DNA of 64,000 nucleotides from Ligula intestinalis (lineage: Eukaryota; Platyhelminthes; Cestoda; Diphyllobothriidea; Diphyllobothriidae): the NCBI GenBank assembly GCA_036362985.1, contig JAYGXS010000004.1, positions 14,869,583 through 14,933,582 of the forward strand. The letters are read 5' to 3'. Positions 19,330-29,235 of the stretch are shown piece by piece. The position numbers and the translations under genes are program-made. The notes under the pieces are model-generated. The model saw nothing but the letters and a program-made list of their open reading frames with translations. It was not told the origin of the DNA and did not search any database. Every line of letters begins with the position of its first letter. Positions within the stretch are counted from its first letter, which is position 1.

Positions 19330-20311
19330 AAATTTGCAAAGGGCGAAACTATGGTGTCTTTCGACGTTGTTCGCTTATTCACGCCCATCCATTCAGAAAT
19401 CCTAGAAGCTTATGCTACAGACGTCACTGTAGATGTCCTGCTGGGACTTCTTGAGCTTAACAAACAAACTTTTCCCTTGACGGGAAATACTACTGACAAC
19501 AATAATGTGCCCTATAGAGCCACCAATATCCGGCTTTTGGCGGAAGCTGTGATGCAGAAATGAGAAGCCACAGCCCTCCTCGCAATTAGTCCAAGGTTGT
19601 GGCTGCGCTACGCAGACAACACATTTGTCATCTTCGAAGGAGACCAAGTGGAATTTCTCCATCAAACACTCAACACCACCTTCCCAAAAATTCAGTTTAC
19701 CTTCGAAATAGAAACAGCGAGGATCTCCCATTCTTAGATGTCCTCGTACATTGGAGGACTGATATGACGCTCCACACGTCAGTGTTTCGTAAAAATACAT
19801 ACTCCGAGCTCACCTTACATTTTGGGAATAACCATCTAATATTCTGCAAACGCAGCTCTATCAACAGCTTGCTCGGTAGAGTAAAAACACACTATTCGGC
19901 CGAAGAATCATACCTTTACCTTTTAAAACTATTTTCCCAAAAGAGGTACCCTCCGGACTTGTTTCGTCAATGCTTACGACAACGACAGCCGCGAAGCAAG
20001 CACCAATCCAGAAATGCAGTTCAAAGATAAGGATATTATCAGAGCTGCGACAACTAAAGCGCCAAAGCCAACGAACTGGTGAGCGCTTCCATATGTAAAG
20101 AATGTATCTGAGCTCATCTAAAGACAACTACGAAAGCAGCAGATACAGATGGTGCACAACTACATTGTGCACCCAGCCTGTAGATCTTAAGGAAACGGCT
20201 AGTCCTTTCAACAGAAAAGAAGTCCTCTACAAAATGCCGTGTAACAGCTGTGATGCAGGTTATCGTGGCCAAATCGGAAGAGCACCATCCACCCGCATAC
20301 ATATACACCAA
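19330..20311 (+). pseudogene. Penelope-like element: reverse transcriptase to GIY-YIG, decayed
   Basis: Translation in shifting frames gives the Penelope order. First comes 'MVSFDVVRLFT' (reverse-transcriptase motif A; usual form VSFDVVSLFT) at 19351. A damaged middle follows, then 'LLAEAVMQK' before a stop near 19561. Next, 'LWLRYADNTFVIF' has the catalytic YXDD reduced to YADN. Thumb-region pieces are 'DLPFLDVLVHW' and 'LHTSVFRKNTYS'. At 20208-20311, 'EVLYKMPCNSCDAGYRGQIGR' is a degraded GIY-YIG start (the YIG is now YRG). At least three frameshifts or stops. The start of motif A is abrupt, so the N-terminal third is missing. Flanked on both sides by inverted-repeat elements of one family. 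Clearly dead. Confidence 0.85.
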
Positions 20312-20897
20312 TGAGTGGTGAGGGCCGCGTCTTTCTTCTTTCCGGATTTGCAGTAGATGCCCGCAATTTTATGCAAAAGGCTCTCGAAACCTGGTTTGCT
20401 CTACAGATTATTTCTATAAAAATCCAACAATTAGTAGTTGACCCTTTATCCCTTCTCCGTAAGTTAACCATCGGAAACTTGAGAGCACTATATTGTACCT
20501 TGTTTAATTTCCATGCTAAGCCATACGCAAGCCTGCAGTAAATTCATAGTAAATTCAGGCTCAGTCCCTCAGCAAATGTGGAAAAGTTGCTAAATATTCA
20601 TAAGATGGCAACAGTATGGTAAATAATCACGCTACTGCATTGACTACCTGAGAGTCATACCGTCATCATGTGTGAGTCCACAATGCTAACTGCGTTTATT
20701 CTTCACCAGGATGCTATCGTATTTTGTCCCTAGGAAATCCTACAATGTCACAGCAGGCCATTGTGTACTTTCAGGTCCGCATCGTGTATCCCTATTGCAA
20801 TTTTCAATTTCGATCAAGGGCGAAAGCTACTGCAACATAAAAATACTCTTTTTTCCGGAAGAACAAGCAGTCTTCTTTATTTCTAGAAAAGTATCTG
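20312..20897. other. No gene recognised
   Basis: Follows the Penelope relic. A 76-codon frame at 20311-20541 has no recognisable motif and may hold residual Penelope 3' sequence. No hammerhead-like motif found here. Confidence 0.4.
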
Positions 20898-21465
20898 GGC
20901 AACAGTAGCTTAATTAGTGCACCTCATCTACCCCCTAGTCTCAGCATTTTTTCCTACAGAAATGGTAGTTCTAGGAGTTTTATGGATGGATAATTAGGAT
21001 GGGTTGTGAAATATACTGAAATAAGTGTCATTTGCATTTTTATTTTATTGTATTTAGAAATTTAGTTGGTGGATATCTGTAGATTTTACTAATCTGCATG
21101 ACCCTTTAACGCATTCCGGAAAAAACGGAACGGTTTTTTTAAGTTCCTGAAAAAGAATAGAAGTGGTGGTTAGGAGGTCGTCTACTTCACCTTACCTGAG
21201 GTCCAACTTACCGTTCTGGAGTTAGATTAGTATAGTCCACGGCGCGAAGCCCCGCGCACATCGTCAGTTAGCATGCAGAACAACTTACTCTCAGCGACCG
21301 CGGGAACCAAATTCAGCTTCATTTTCCCACGTTACACTTCTAGAAATTTCCTGCCTGTCTATCCTGTTTCCCCACCCCCAAAACCCCTAAAATCAACTTT
21401 TACATAGGAAAAAAAATTGCTGGGACTAGGGGTATATGAGATGCACTACTTAAACCACTTTTATC
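20898..21465. mobile_element. Nonautonomous inverted-repeat element, copy 3
   Basis: Left end GGCAACAGTAGCTTAATTAG pairs with the right end '...atgcactacttaaacc'. The interior is inverted relative to copies 1 and 2: 'tggagttagattagtatag' here is their 'ctatactaatctaactcca' reversed. The right terminus has decayed, so its last base is uncertain by about 10 bp. No coding capacity. Confidence 0.65.
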
Positions 21466-23070
21466 AGTTTTTGAACACGCGCACGGAAGAGTCCCGCCCT
21501 GAGGTTTAATCCGATACATCGATTCGTGTTCATTTGCGTCATATGAGGAAAATCATCTATCGATTGATATACTAAGATCGCAACCAATTCTTCTGGAAGC
21601 GAGATAGTCCAACCTGCTCTGAAATTTCCGCGTTACATTGCTTTTGTGTTTCAGAAGGCACTAACACATGGGAGACAATAGAGCCGCGATTTTTTCTCCC
21701 AATCTATGGTTTCACTTCTCACTGAATGTGGGGAGTTTTTCTGTGCTTGCTTATGTTATTTTAAATCTAAGATATTCAATTTAAGGGTGTATCTTTTTCT
21801 GAAAAGTTTATGATGTAAGTACACTTCAAGCCAACATAAATCATCGTGAAGAAATTAAAAAACCATTTTTCGATACTGAAGAGGGGAGCCATTTTATTTC
21901 CCAGGTGGGAAACAGGCACGAAATTTTGTCCTTATAGAGGCCATTAAAATTCAATATACAAAAATCCCTTGTGTCACAAAATATTGTGCCTACATAGGTC
22001 AATAAAATCCTGTTTCGTAATACGCGTTAACTCATCAGTAATTTTCGGCTCTCATTAATCATTTGCACAGGCTTTTTTACGCCAGAAGTTCATGATGATT
22101 AATGCTGTGCACAGGTTTCCCACGCGGACTGAGATTTGAAGCATTACTCAGGAATATCTCCAGCCAACTTTATGCTTGACGTAAGCCATCAGTCCTAAGG
22201 TTAATTAATTAATCACATCGCACTGCTTTTGAATTAGTGGTTGGCTTCAGTAACTCGAAGTAGAGTGCGCTATGTTCCTTTTTTCCAGATCTCAATAAGA
22301 CGCGAGCATATTTGTACTTTTGCCCGTTTATGGGGGGGGGGGGGAGGTTTGCGGAACTGCAAACAGTTGAGCTGTGTGAGTGAAGCATGTAATTTAACTG
22401 AGTTATTGTATGCTAATTTGAAAGTTTTCCCTTTATAGCAACATATTACTCCTTGACAAATAAGTATATAAGTAGCAGATAAGTAGTCCTGCAAATTCCA
22501 CGAAAACCAGTCACATAACAGTGGAATACGATCTCTTTTTAAATGCGTTCAGGCGCGATCATGGTATTATCCAAAGCTGACAAAAAAGCCTTCTGCATTT
22601 ATCAGCGAGTTCTCCTCTCTTGCAGCTAATTACGCAATCCTGTAAGTTGCGATTTAAGTATTTTCCGCCACGGAGAACGACATCGCCGGATTATTTGATA
22701 ACTTTCCAATACTTCCTAGAGGTATTTCAAAACAAAACTTTCGGTTTTGACAGTTTTTTTTCACTCAATCACCGCAACTGCGCGTAATGGTGCCCTGACA
22801 ATCCGCCTATTATGATAGACCGTCCTATTTATTTACCAGGAGTTACAGTCTAACTTAGTGTACCGTCAAGCGGAACAACTTAACCTGGCTTTTTGATGTT
22901 ACTGTTACTCCTCCAGTTTGTCTACACTTCACACTAGTCTCTGCTTCACAAGACTATCGTGGTGATAGTTTTCCGAACAAATGTTTGGATCAACAGATTT
23001 CAAACAAAACCCCCTCGGTTTCCAGGCTTAGCACTTCTAACTGTACAGTACGATTGCTGGCAAGAACAAG
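21466..23070. other. No gene recognised
   Basis: Mostly AT-rich unique sequence. A run of 13 G lies at 22332-22344. Two paired frames at 22241-22494 cross it and are not coding. Confidence 0.45.
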
Positions 23071-23073
23071 GGA

Positions 23074-23220
23074 GACTGGAATGTGCCATTCTGTTTTATC
23101 AGTCGTCGTCAGCCAGGCAAACCCAACCTTGGGTGTTACAAAAATCGAAGCTCGAAATTGCAACCTGTCTAATCATCCATTTTTATGGTATTGGACTTCT
23201 AACCAACACGCTTAGATTCT
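23074..23220 (-). repeat. tRNA-derived SINE copy 6
   Basis: Minus-strand copy. The head around 23140-23215 has an A-box-like 'aagcgtgttggttagaag' and a B-box-like 'tttcgagcttc'. The tail at 23074-23118 keeps CTGACGA but has a broken stem II and GAAT for GAAA. It forms an inverted pair with copy 7. Confidence 0.6.
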
Positions 23221-23239
23221 CAAGGATAGAACATCTGGG

Positions 23240-23300
23240 GTTGGGAATGGCTGGCCGATGACACCTGAAAAGCTAGAAATGACCATTCCAGTCTTCTTGG
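23240..23300 (+). repeat. tRNA-derived SINE copy 7, 3' part
   Basis: Plus-strand tail at 23249-23293: stem I GGCTGG with CCAGTC (one wobble), core CCGATGA, weak stem II, GAAA intact, TGACCATT. It faces copy 6 with about 125 bp between the tails, repeating the inverted-pair arrangement seen at 11.1-11.5 kb. Confidence 0.55.
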
Positions 23301-23973
23301 CCTTTGTCGGTGATGTCATTATGCCTATCATAAAAGCCACTTACGACTGCTGGCAGGGCTCGACAAAGAACCCAACGCACAAAGGAACGAGTTTGCCCTA
23401 TAGCATGATCGATGAGCCTTCCACTGATACTTCCACAGGACTTTTATTAGGACACTATAAATTTGATATCTACGTTGCAAAACCGACAGCGATCGGTGAA
23501 ATGAGAACAGCTACTGTACAAGAAATGAAAAGTTAAATGCTCCTTGATATTTGGGCTTCCAGGTGTTCTGGTCAGAAACAGTGTTTCGATAGGGGAATAA
23601 AAGCTAGAAAACTTTTTTTCCAAAATCAACGTAACATATTCAATGGATTCTAGTATTCAGTAAAAATGAGATAATTTTACAGGTATGAACTGTACCATTA
23701 GTCATATTGGGCATGTTTTTTATGCATAAATATCCCATTTTTCTTATATCTGTCTTCCTTTTACGCTTGTATATTTACTTGTACGCTTATAATAACTTAG
23801 AAGCAAATTGTTTAAGTGGACAAGTGTGATGTCTCTGATCGCGTTGGAAGCATATTCAACGATCGGAGTACGGGAATCCCTCATCCCACTATGATTCGAG
23901 TCTTTGAATAGACCTGCGCAGGTAAAAAGATTTGTAATACAGAGAGAAAGAGATTAATGACAAAGGCAGAGGA

Positions 23974-24018
23974 GAATGGAATGTGCTTTTCTGACTTATT
24001 AGTCTTCTAGGTTCGGAA
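23974..24018 (-). repeat. tRNA-derived SINE copy 8, tail only
   Basis: Minus-strand 45-nt tail. Stem II is GACT with AGTC, a paired change from the usual GGCT with AGCC, and GAAA is present. The first core segment has been lost. Inverted partner of copy 9. Confidence 0.5.
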
Positions 24019-24059
24019 CATCTTAGGTACGGACCCAGGACCTTTGGCCGATTGTTTTT

Positions 24060-24122
24060 TGGGTAGGCATGGCCAGCTGACGATGGCTACTGAACTCGAA
24101 ATAGCCATTCTAGTCTTAATTG
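24060..24122 (+). repeat. tRNA-derived SINE copy 9, tail only
   Basis: Tail at 24071-24115: stem I GGCCAG with CTAGTC (one mismatch, one wobble), CTGACGA core intact, stem II weak, GAAA intact, TAGCCATT. Separated from copy 8 by about 50 bp in inverted orientation. Confidence 0.55.
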
Positions 24123-24865
24123 TCTTGGTGGGTAAGTTCATTTAGCCTACGTTTCTGCCGGCCATGCTTTTGGGCTAGCATCCTACTTACTTCGTTCGGC
24201 ATTCTACCGCGTTTATTTCAAAATTCAGAAGGATACTTAATTAAGATAATAATTGCTAACCTGTGTCGGTGGGAATGTGACGATTTCAGCCCTTGGCTTC
24301 CCTCTACATCAGTGGAGACATAGCTATACTGAACCGCCGTGACTAGAGCAAAACGAAATTCCCAAGTGAAATACTTAACGCCAATACTCTAGGGACATAA
24401 TTTTCAAAAACAAGTTTTGAATCCAGTTTCCATTCCTAAAGGCACTTATTCAATCTCATCCATAGTTAGATCTTCTCGCACTTTCTAAACCTTTTGCGTG
24501 TGTATTTCACACAAACCCATGTGCTTACCGTCATAAGTTAAAACAGTCCAAAGAGCCCTCAGAAAATTTTCTGAAAACATTTGGATTAGTGGCTTCTCTC
24601 GCACAGTCAATCCTTAAAATGAGGCTCAATAGCATTTTCGTTATCTTGAGTGAGGAGTCAGACCACTTAGGCCAGCTATTTTGGTCTGCAAGACTGAGAG
24701 AATGCGTACCAGACCTGGTCTTATATCTATTTGAGGGGGATATGAGGGAGAACGTCCTTATATTTCTATTGCAGTTCTGAACGGAGCACTTGTCCGTGGA
24801 CAACGGGCACCAGAAGCACTCTATTTTTATTAAAATCTGTGTAAAAATCCGATATACTACTAATA
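24123..24865. other. No gene recognised
   Basis: Frames at 24531-24803 (minus) and 24589-24780 (plus) overlap each other and show no family motif. Confidence 0.45.
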
Positions 24866-25466
24866 CAGTAGTCGCCGGCTATTAAGCTCACGGCTTATAA
24901 GCCCAGCCGCGTATTAAGCCCACATCAGCTTGGGACGGAATTTTACATAGCAAAATCCGCCGGCTAATAAGCCCAATCGCCGGCTAATAAGTCCAGTCGC
25001 CGGCTACAAAGCCCAATTTGCCGGATGTGATTTGTTTTCATTTTTCAAGTTAAATTTGGTGACACCCTTTTCGGACAGCAGCAGACATGAGGGGTGAAAA
25101 GGACAAATCCCTAACACAAGAAAGCCGCAGGCGCAAAAGGCTAACGCACCCGAAACGCAGCGCTGGGGACACACACACAAAAAGGGGACAACGCGTTCAG
25201 GCTCACGCTAGACGATGCCGACAGGCGTGACCTTAAAGCATACCAAAGTCGTCTGGCTAGCCTCCCTAGGTCTCGATAACACAGACAAACAACATTCTTT
25301 TCTTGTACATAACCAAGCTCTACACATAATACAGTACGTATGTAATGTATAGTGCCTATCCTGCGTTTGCTAATCAAGAACTAGGACTCTCCGGTTAATG
25401 CGCCCGCCGCTTATTAAGCCCAATTCGGTCTGGGCCCGAGGTGGGCTTACTAGCCGGCGACTACTG
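24866..25466. mobile_element. Pogo/Tigger-like nonautonomous element
   Basis: A 601-bp element starting CAGTAGTCGCCGGCTATTAAG and ending in the approximate reverse complement (CTAGCCGGCGACTACTG), flanked by TA on both sides (24864-24865 and 25467-25468). TA target duplication and a CAGTAG start are typical of the pogo/Tigger branch of Tc1-mariner. The TIR sequence recurs internally at the left end. No transposase is visible; a minus-strand frame at 25141-25377 is not recognisable. A 100-bp derivative with the same ends is at 37076-37175. Confidence 0.75.
24959..25022. repeat. Three tandem 20-bp copies of the transposon end
   Basis: Units beginning GCCGGCTAATAAGCCCAATC, GCCGGCTAATAAGTCCAGTC and GCCGGCTACAAAGCCCAATT. 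They iterate the inner part of the element's inverted terminal repeat, which in many transposons is the transposase-binding site. Confidence 0.8.
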
Positions 25467-27100
25467 TAGCAGTGCTGGGTGAACGGATTTGTTTCCCTCT
25501 TCCCCTGATGTCCTGGCCAGTTCTAATATGCTTTTAGGAGTCACTATATGCATGAGTGACATACCTTGACACATTGGACAGATTTAGGACAGGAAATGGG
25601 TCATGCCCTCCCCCTCCTCCGTCCCTCCAAACGATGCACTCTGTCCCCTCTGTGCCAAACCATCCAGTCGGATACTAGCTACGTTATGCGCGCCCGCATT
25701 TATGTCCGTTTCCGGAACTTTTTATTCCACAACTGCTGATGTCCCGGCTGACACTGATACTGCTGTTGCTTTTTCCGCTTCGGCATCGGAAACCTAGTGT
25801 ACCCACGCCTGGATATGTGAGTGTGCGTGTTCGTGTGCATGTCACCGCCCCGGGGAAACTATCCTTCGTGGTAACAGCAGCAGCAGCACTAGCGGTGGCA
25901 GAAGTGTTGGTAGCTCACGGCCGACTACGAGCTGTCGAAATTTCATGCTGGTCGTGGCGGCCGCGGAGGTGGTGGTGGAAGCCAGAAATGTCAGTATGCT
26001 CGTGTGCGTGCGGAGAATGCACCGCTGCTTACATCGGTTATTTTTGCGCGTTTCTGAACTTGCGCGTGTGCTGGCTCCCGTAGGTGTGCGTGTGTTTGCG
26101 GATGCGAAGGTGTGCTAAGTTGGCCTCCTCAGCGCTCGCGTCCTGTGACGAGGGATGGGGGCGGGGGGCATCGCAGGCAGACGCCCACCCGCTGGGATAC
26201 CTGCATCCGGAGTTGCTGATAGGCTTCCGATGGAGAAAAAGGGTAGGGAGACGAAGTGAAAAAGACAGAGTTGCCAGGGGTGAAGGCAACGGTAGCAGCG
26301 GCAGTAGCAGCAGCGGGGCGTCCAACCGGATTTTGAAGGTTGCCCTTTATATCGCCTGGCAAAAGTCAATCTAACCTGACTTAAGCATTCAAATGCACCA
26401 GGCAGGCGGTCGTGCGCAGTGGAAAGGGGAGGGAGAGAAGAAGCTGATTTGACTTTTTGGCCATGTCAGAAGTTGACAATGGAACCGATCGTTCTAGGTC
26501 TATTTTTAGCAGCCAGGAAAAACTAGGCATTCTCTCCGACGTGGAAAGTTCAGTGGCTGGGGTGCACGCAGGCTGCATTTGAACAGGAGGTGTCGAGCCT
26601 ATTTTGCTGGAAAACAAAACATCTCTAGATTCATGTTCTTCTGGTGATTGTGAGAGGGAAGAATGCAGAAAATTGAATGTTAGTAAGAAAACGCATGTTG
26701 CGCAATACACATTGCCCTAAAATGCGTCTTGTGGTCAAAAGTGTTGTCTACCCACTTTATGTTATCAGATACCACTAACGCAAAAAATCTTAAGGACACT
26801 CAAAACCATCCATAAATCGTTTTTCAATCCGTAAAAAACACTCGCGACCCGAAGTATTTTGGTGAACTAAATTTTAGAAACCATACATTTTAATTATGAT
26901 TTAACTGTGTCCTAGGGAATAGGAAACTATAAAACTTTTTTTCTGTTTCCGCAAAAGTTAAAACTTTTTTATTGCGGTATGGGTTGTAAATCAGAGAATA
27001 GTACTCCTCGATACAGTTATTGTGGAATGGAGTTTACAGAGACAATGACCAAGGACTTAATGCAGTATAAAGAACAGGCAAGTAGGGAGGGAGAGGATGC
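25467..27100. other. GC-rich patch, no gene recognised
   Basis: About 25600-26370 is markedly richer in G+C and CpG than its surroundings and carries overlapping open frames on both strands, rich in Ala, Arg, Cys and Trp, which is usual for GC-rich noncoding DNA. It could be a promoter-like CpG patch, but I see no gene body beside it. From 26400 on the sequence returns to AT-rich. Confidence 0.35.
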
Positions 27101-27122
27101 GATCGCTGGAACAAGAAGTTTA

Positions 27123-27169
27123 TTGGCCTGACGTTTCGGATTCACGCTTGAACCCATCCTCAGAGACAA
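27123..27169 (-). ncRNA. Hammerhead-like motif, Penelope type, best copy
   Basis: Minus-strand order: stem I TTGTCT (complement of 27164-27169), core CTGAGGA, T, stem II GGGTTC.. with ..GAATCC, GAAACGTC, then AGGCCAA. Stem I pairs as TTG-TCT with AGG-C-CAA, leaving one C bulged and one G-T wobble. GAAACGTC is the loop-less stem III hallmark of minimal hammerheads described in animal Penelope-like elements, thought to act as dimers. It lies 3' of the GIY-YIG remnant on the same strand, as expected. Confidence 0.65.
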
Positions 27170-27644
27170 CTGCATAAATAGTGATAGAGGCAGAGGAGGT
27201 GCTACATTTACAGTGAGTAGCGGCCACACGACCCAAGACGCAGTAAAATTAGCAGGTCTCGTGATCATTGCTTTGGGGTCCACATCCAAATTGTTAATTA
27301 TCATGACTTAATCATCCGTGTTGGATGGTAGCGTGATAATTACGCTTCAGTGAGACTCGTTGTCATCGAACTTGTTGATGGGCGGCGCCCTCCCTACGCG
27401 GCTGACTTCCCTGCTCAAGCAAAGTTTCTGAGGGGAATATGGGGACAGCAATACATTGCGCTTGCTAATGGCCTGCGGACCTGAGAACCATGACTCGAGA
27501 AGGTTAGGCGGTTGTCACCTTTTGCGAGGATTTTGGCCTAGTTTAACGTAAAAATATGGCCGGTTTCCATCGAGCAAGCTGCAATCTGGGAGTTGGCGTC
27601 GTTCCTCCTCACTGCTGCTGTGTGCTCGGACATTAGCGTCCGAG

Positions 27645-27986
27645 TTATCTCCCGATTTCCCCAACGCAGTTGCTTTGTCCACAATTGCACCCGATCCGGT
27701 AAACGACGCCTGCCATTTTCTGCCTTAACGGTGGGTCTCTCGGGCTCATGACCCAGCGTCTGATGGTTGTCTCCGGCCTGTGTGTAACTCCAACTTCAAC
27801 TGGAGTGAGGAAGCCGCCGACTGCTTTCGAGACATGTCTCACGTACCTAAGAGCTCGCCAAACTTGAGGACCAATAAACTGTTCGTTCCGGTGATAGCAT
27901 CTTCTCCTTCTTAACTCCTCCCTACGAGTCTGCTGTTCGTTTCTATCAGCAAGGCAATTATAGTTCTGAAGGATTACTAAGATCAC
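27645..27986 (-). pseudogene. Penelope-like element C-terminal segment
   Basis: A 113-residue open frame ending at the window's 27645. The last part, 'AGVVYRIGCNCGQSNCVGEIGR', is the start of a GIY-YIG endonuclease (GVVY for GIY, CVG for YIG), with the cysteine cluster typical of Penelope proteins. Upstream, 'RALRYVRHVSKAV' and 'THRPETTIRRWVMSPRD' match the linker between reverse transcriptase and nuclease in this family. The catalytic tyrosine of the second motif is replaced by cysteine, and the rest of the nuclease is missing, so it is a fragment. Confidence 0.8.
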
Positions 27987-28330
27987 TGATCAACAGATAA
28001 TTGACAATAATTTTCGTCCTTACTCCAAGTCACTTTTGCGTCAAAATGAGGATTTGCTTACCACGACTTTAAATAACCTCCACAATCATCGATAATCACT
28101 CAAAAATAAATAAAATAGAAAACATACGTTTCCGCATTTACGATCACATGACCGAAGAACTTTTATATATGAGTTGCATAGAGCAAGACGTTTCAGGTGA
28201 GTAGTCCTTTTATAACGGTAAAGAATACTCTAAAAACCATCTGGTTACTGGTACAGTCGACAAAGCGAGTTCCACGCGCGAGATGAGAAGAGTAAGACCA
28301 AATCGATGAGGTAATGGTTTCGTTAGCTTC

Positions 28331-28375
28331 AGGTTTCGGATTTAATAGTTAACACATTATCAGAGACCGATACAG
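28331..28375 (-). ncRNA. Hammerhead-like motif, Penelope type, decayed
   Basis: Minus strand: CTGATAA for CTGATGA, stem II imperfect (GTGTTAAC with GTTAAATCC partly paired), GAAAC present, but CTG instead of GTC follows. Position relative to the neighbouring GIY-YIG remnant matches the intact copy at 27123. Confidence 0.45.
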
Positions 28376-28559
28376 AGACAGGTGGCAGGCATATTGCAGT
28401 GGCGTAAGTTAATAGGGAAAAACCCTTGCTGCTGCGATCTTCAGGCCCGGTTGCGTGAAGGAAGAGAAAATAAGTGATGCACTAGATGGAGGTAATAGTG
28501 TATTCTGTGCGGAATTATTGGAGAATAGGAATAAAAAGTTGACTGTTGGAAGAGCATGT

Positions 28560-28840
28560 GTTTGCACCCAAAAGGGGCCGTGTCGCATCATCCCGTAAAT
28601 GCCACCAACCGTTTCTCGCCTTGGCAGTGGGTCTTTCGGCGTCATGACCCGGTGCATTATGGTTTCTTCCGGCCTGTGTTCATCGCCAAGTGGAGTGGGC
28701 AGGCCGCTGACTGCTTACGAGACATTCTTTACGTACAGAAGAGGTCGCCAAACTTGAGGGCCAATACACTTTTGTTCCAGTGATCGCATCTTCTCATTCT
28801 GAACTGCCTCCTAGGAGTCAGCTGTTTGATTCTATCAGCA
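28560..28840 (-). pseudogene. Second Penelope C-terminal segment
   Basis: Nucleotide match to 27680-27960, more decayed. A frame ending at 28409 begins 'MHRVMTPKDPLPRRETVGGIY', corresponding to the linker and the first GIY-YIG motif (GGIY), after which it diverges. It retains 'ggcctgtgt', 'ctgactgctt' and 'gatcgcatcttctc' landmarks shared with the first copy. Confidence 0.65.
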
Positions 28841-29142
28841 AGGTGAGTACAATTGAATATACAATATATTTATTTACAGTTCTCTGAGAAATATAAACAA
28901 CTTTATAAGATTACTGATCCATAGCTAACTGTAATTACATTTCGCCCTTGTCGCTTATCACAAGACCGCTTTTTCTATCCCAATCCAAACAGTTAATGCG
29001 ATAGAAAAAGGATTTGCTTACCATTAATGTTCAAAAACCTGATAAACTATCGATAATTAATCACAAATGGAAATACATAGCACACGTTTTTCCATATTTA
29101 TGATCACCTGACCGAAGATATATGAGTTGCGTAGTGCGACAC

Positions 29143-29152
29143 NNNNNNNNNN
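29143..29152. other. Assembly gap (10 N)
   Basis: Ten N within the Penelope array, between the spacer and the third hammerhead motif. The repeat structure probably caused the gap. Confidence 0.95.
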
Positions 29153-29187
29153 AGAAGAATAAAACCCGATCGATGGGATCATTGGCC

Positions 29188-29224
29188 TTCGGTTTCGGGT
29201 TCAAAGTTGAACCCATTATCAGCA
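29188..29224 (-). ncRNA. Hammerhead-like motif, Penelope type
   Basis: Minus strand: CTGATAA (one change from consensus), T, stem II GGGTTCA with TGAACCC (perfect 7 bp, loop ACTT), GAAAC. The GTC has become CGA. Stem II differs from GGATTCC/GGAATCC of 1539-1556 by paired changes, so the helix is conserved rather than the sequence. Confidence 0.55.
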
Positions 29225-29235
29225 ATAGATGCATA

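Larger units (their letters stand above)
27100..29235 (-). repeat. Tandem array of Penelope ends
   Basis: Three hammerhead-bearing flanking repeats (27123-27169, 28331-28375, 29188-29224) alternate with two GIY-YIG-region remnants (27645-27986 and about 28590-28830), all on the minus strand. The spacers after each remnant also match ('tatcagcaag', 'gaccgaagaa' or 'gaccgaagat', 'tatatgagttgc'). Penelope-like elements are known for partly tandem copies sharing flanking repeats, and this layout fits. Confidence 0.75.

Noticed and set aside
24959..25022. CRISPR-like short repeats
   Set aside because: Three contiguous 20-bp units without spacers inside a eukaryotic transposon; they iterate its terminal repeat.
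25141..25377. Transposase of the pogo-like element
   Set aside because: Too short and without DDE-domain or helix-turn-helix motifs; the element appears nonautonomous.
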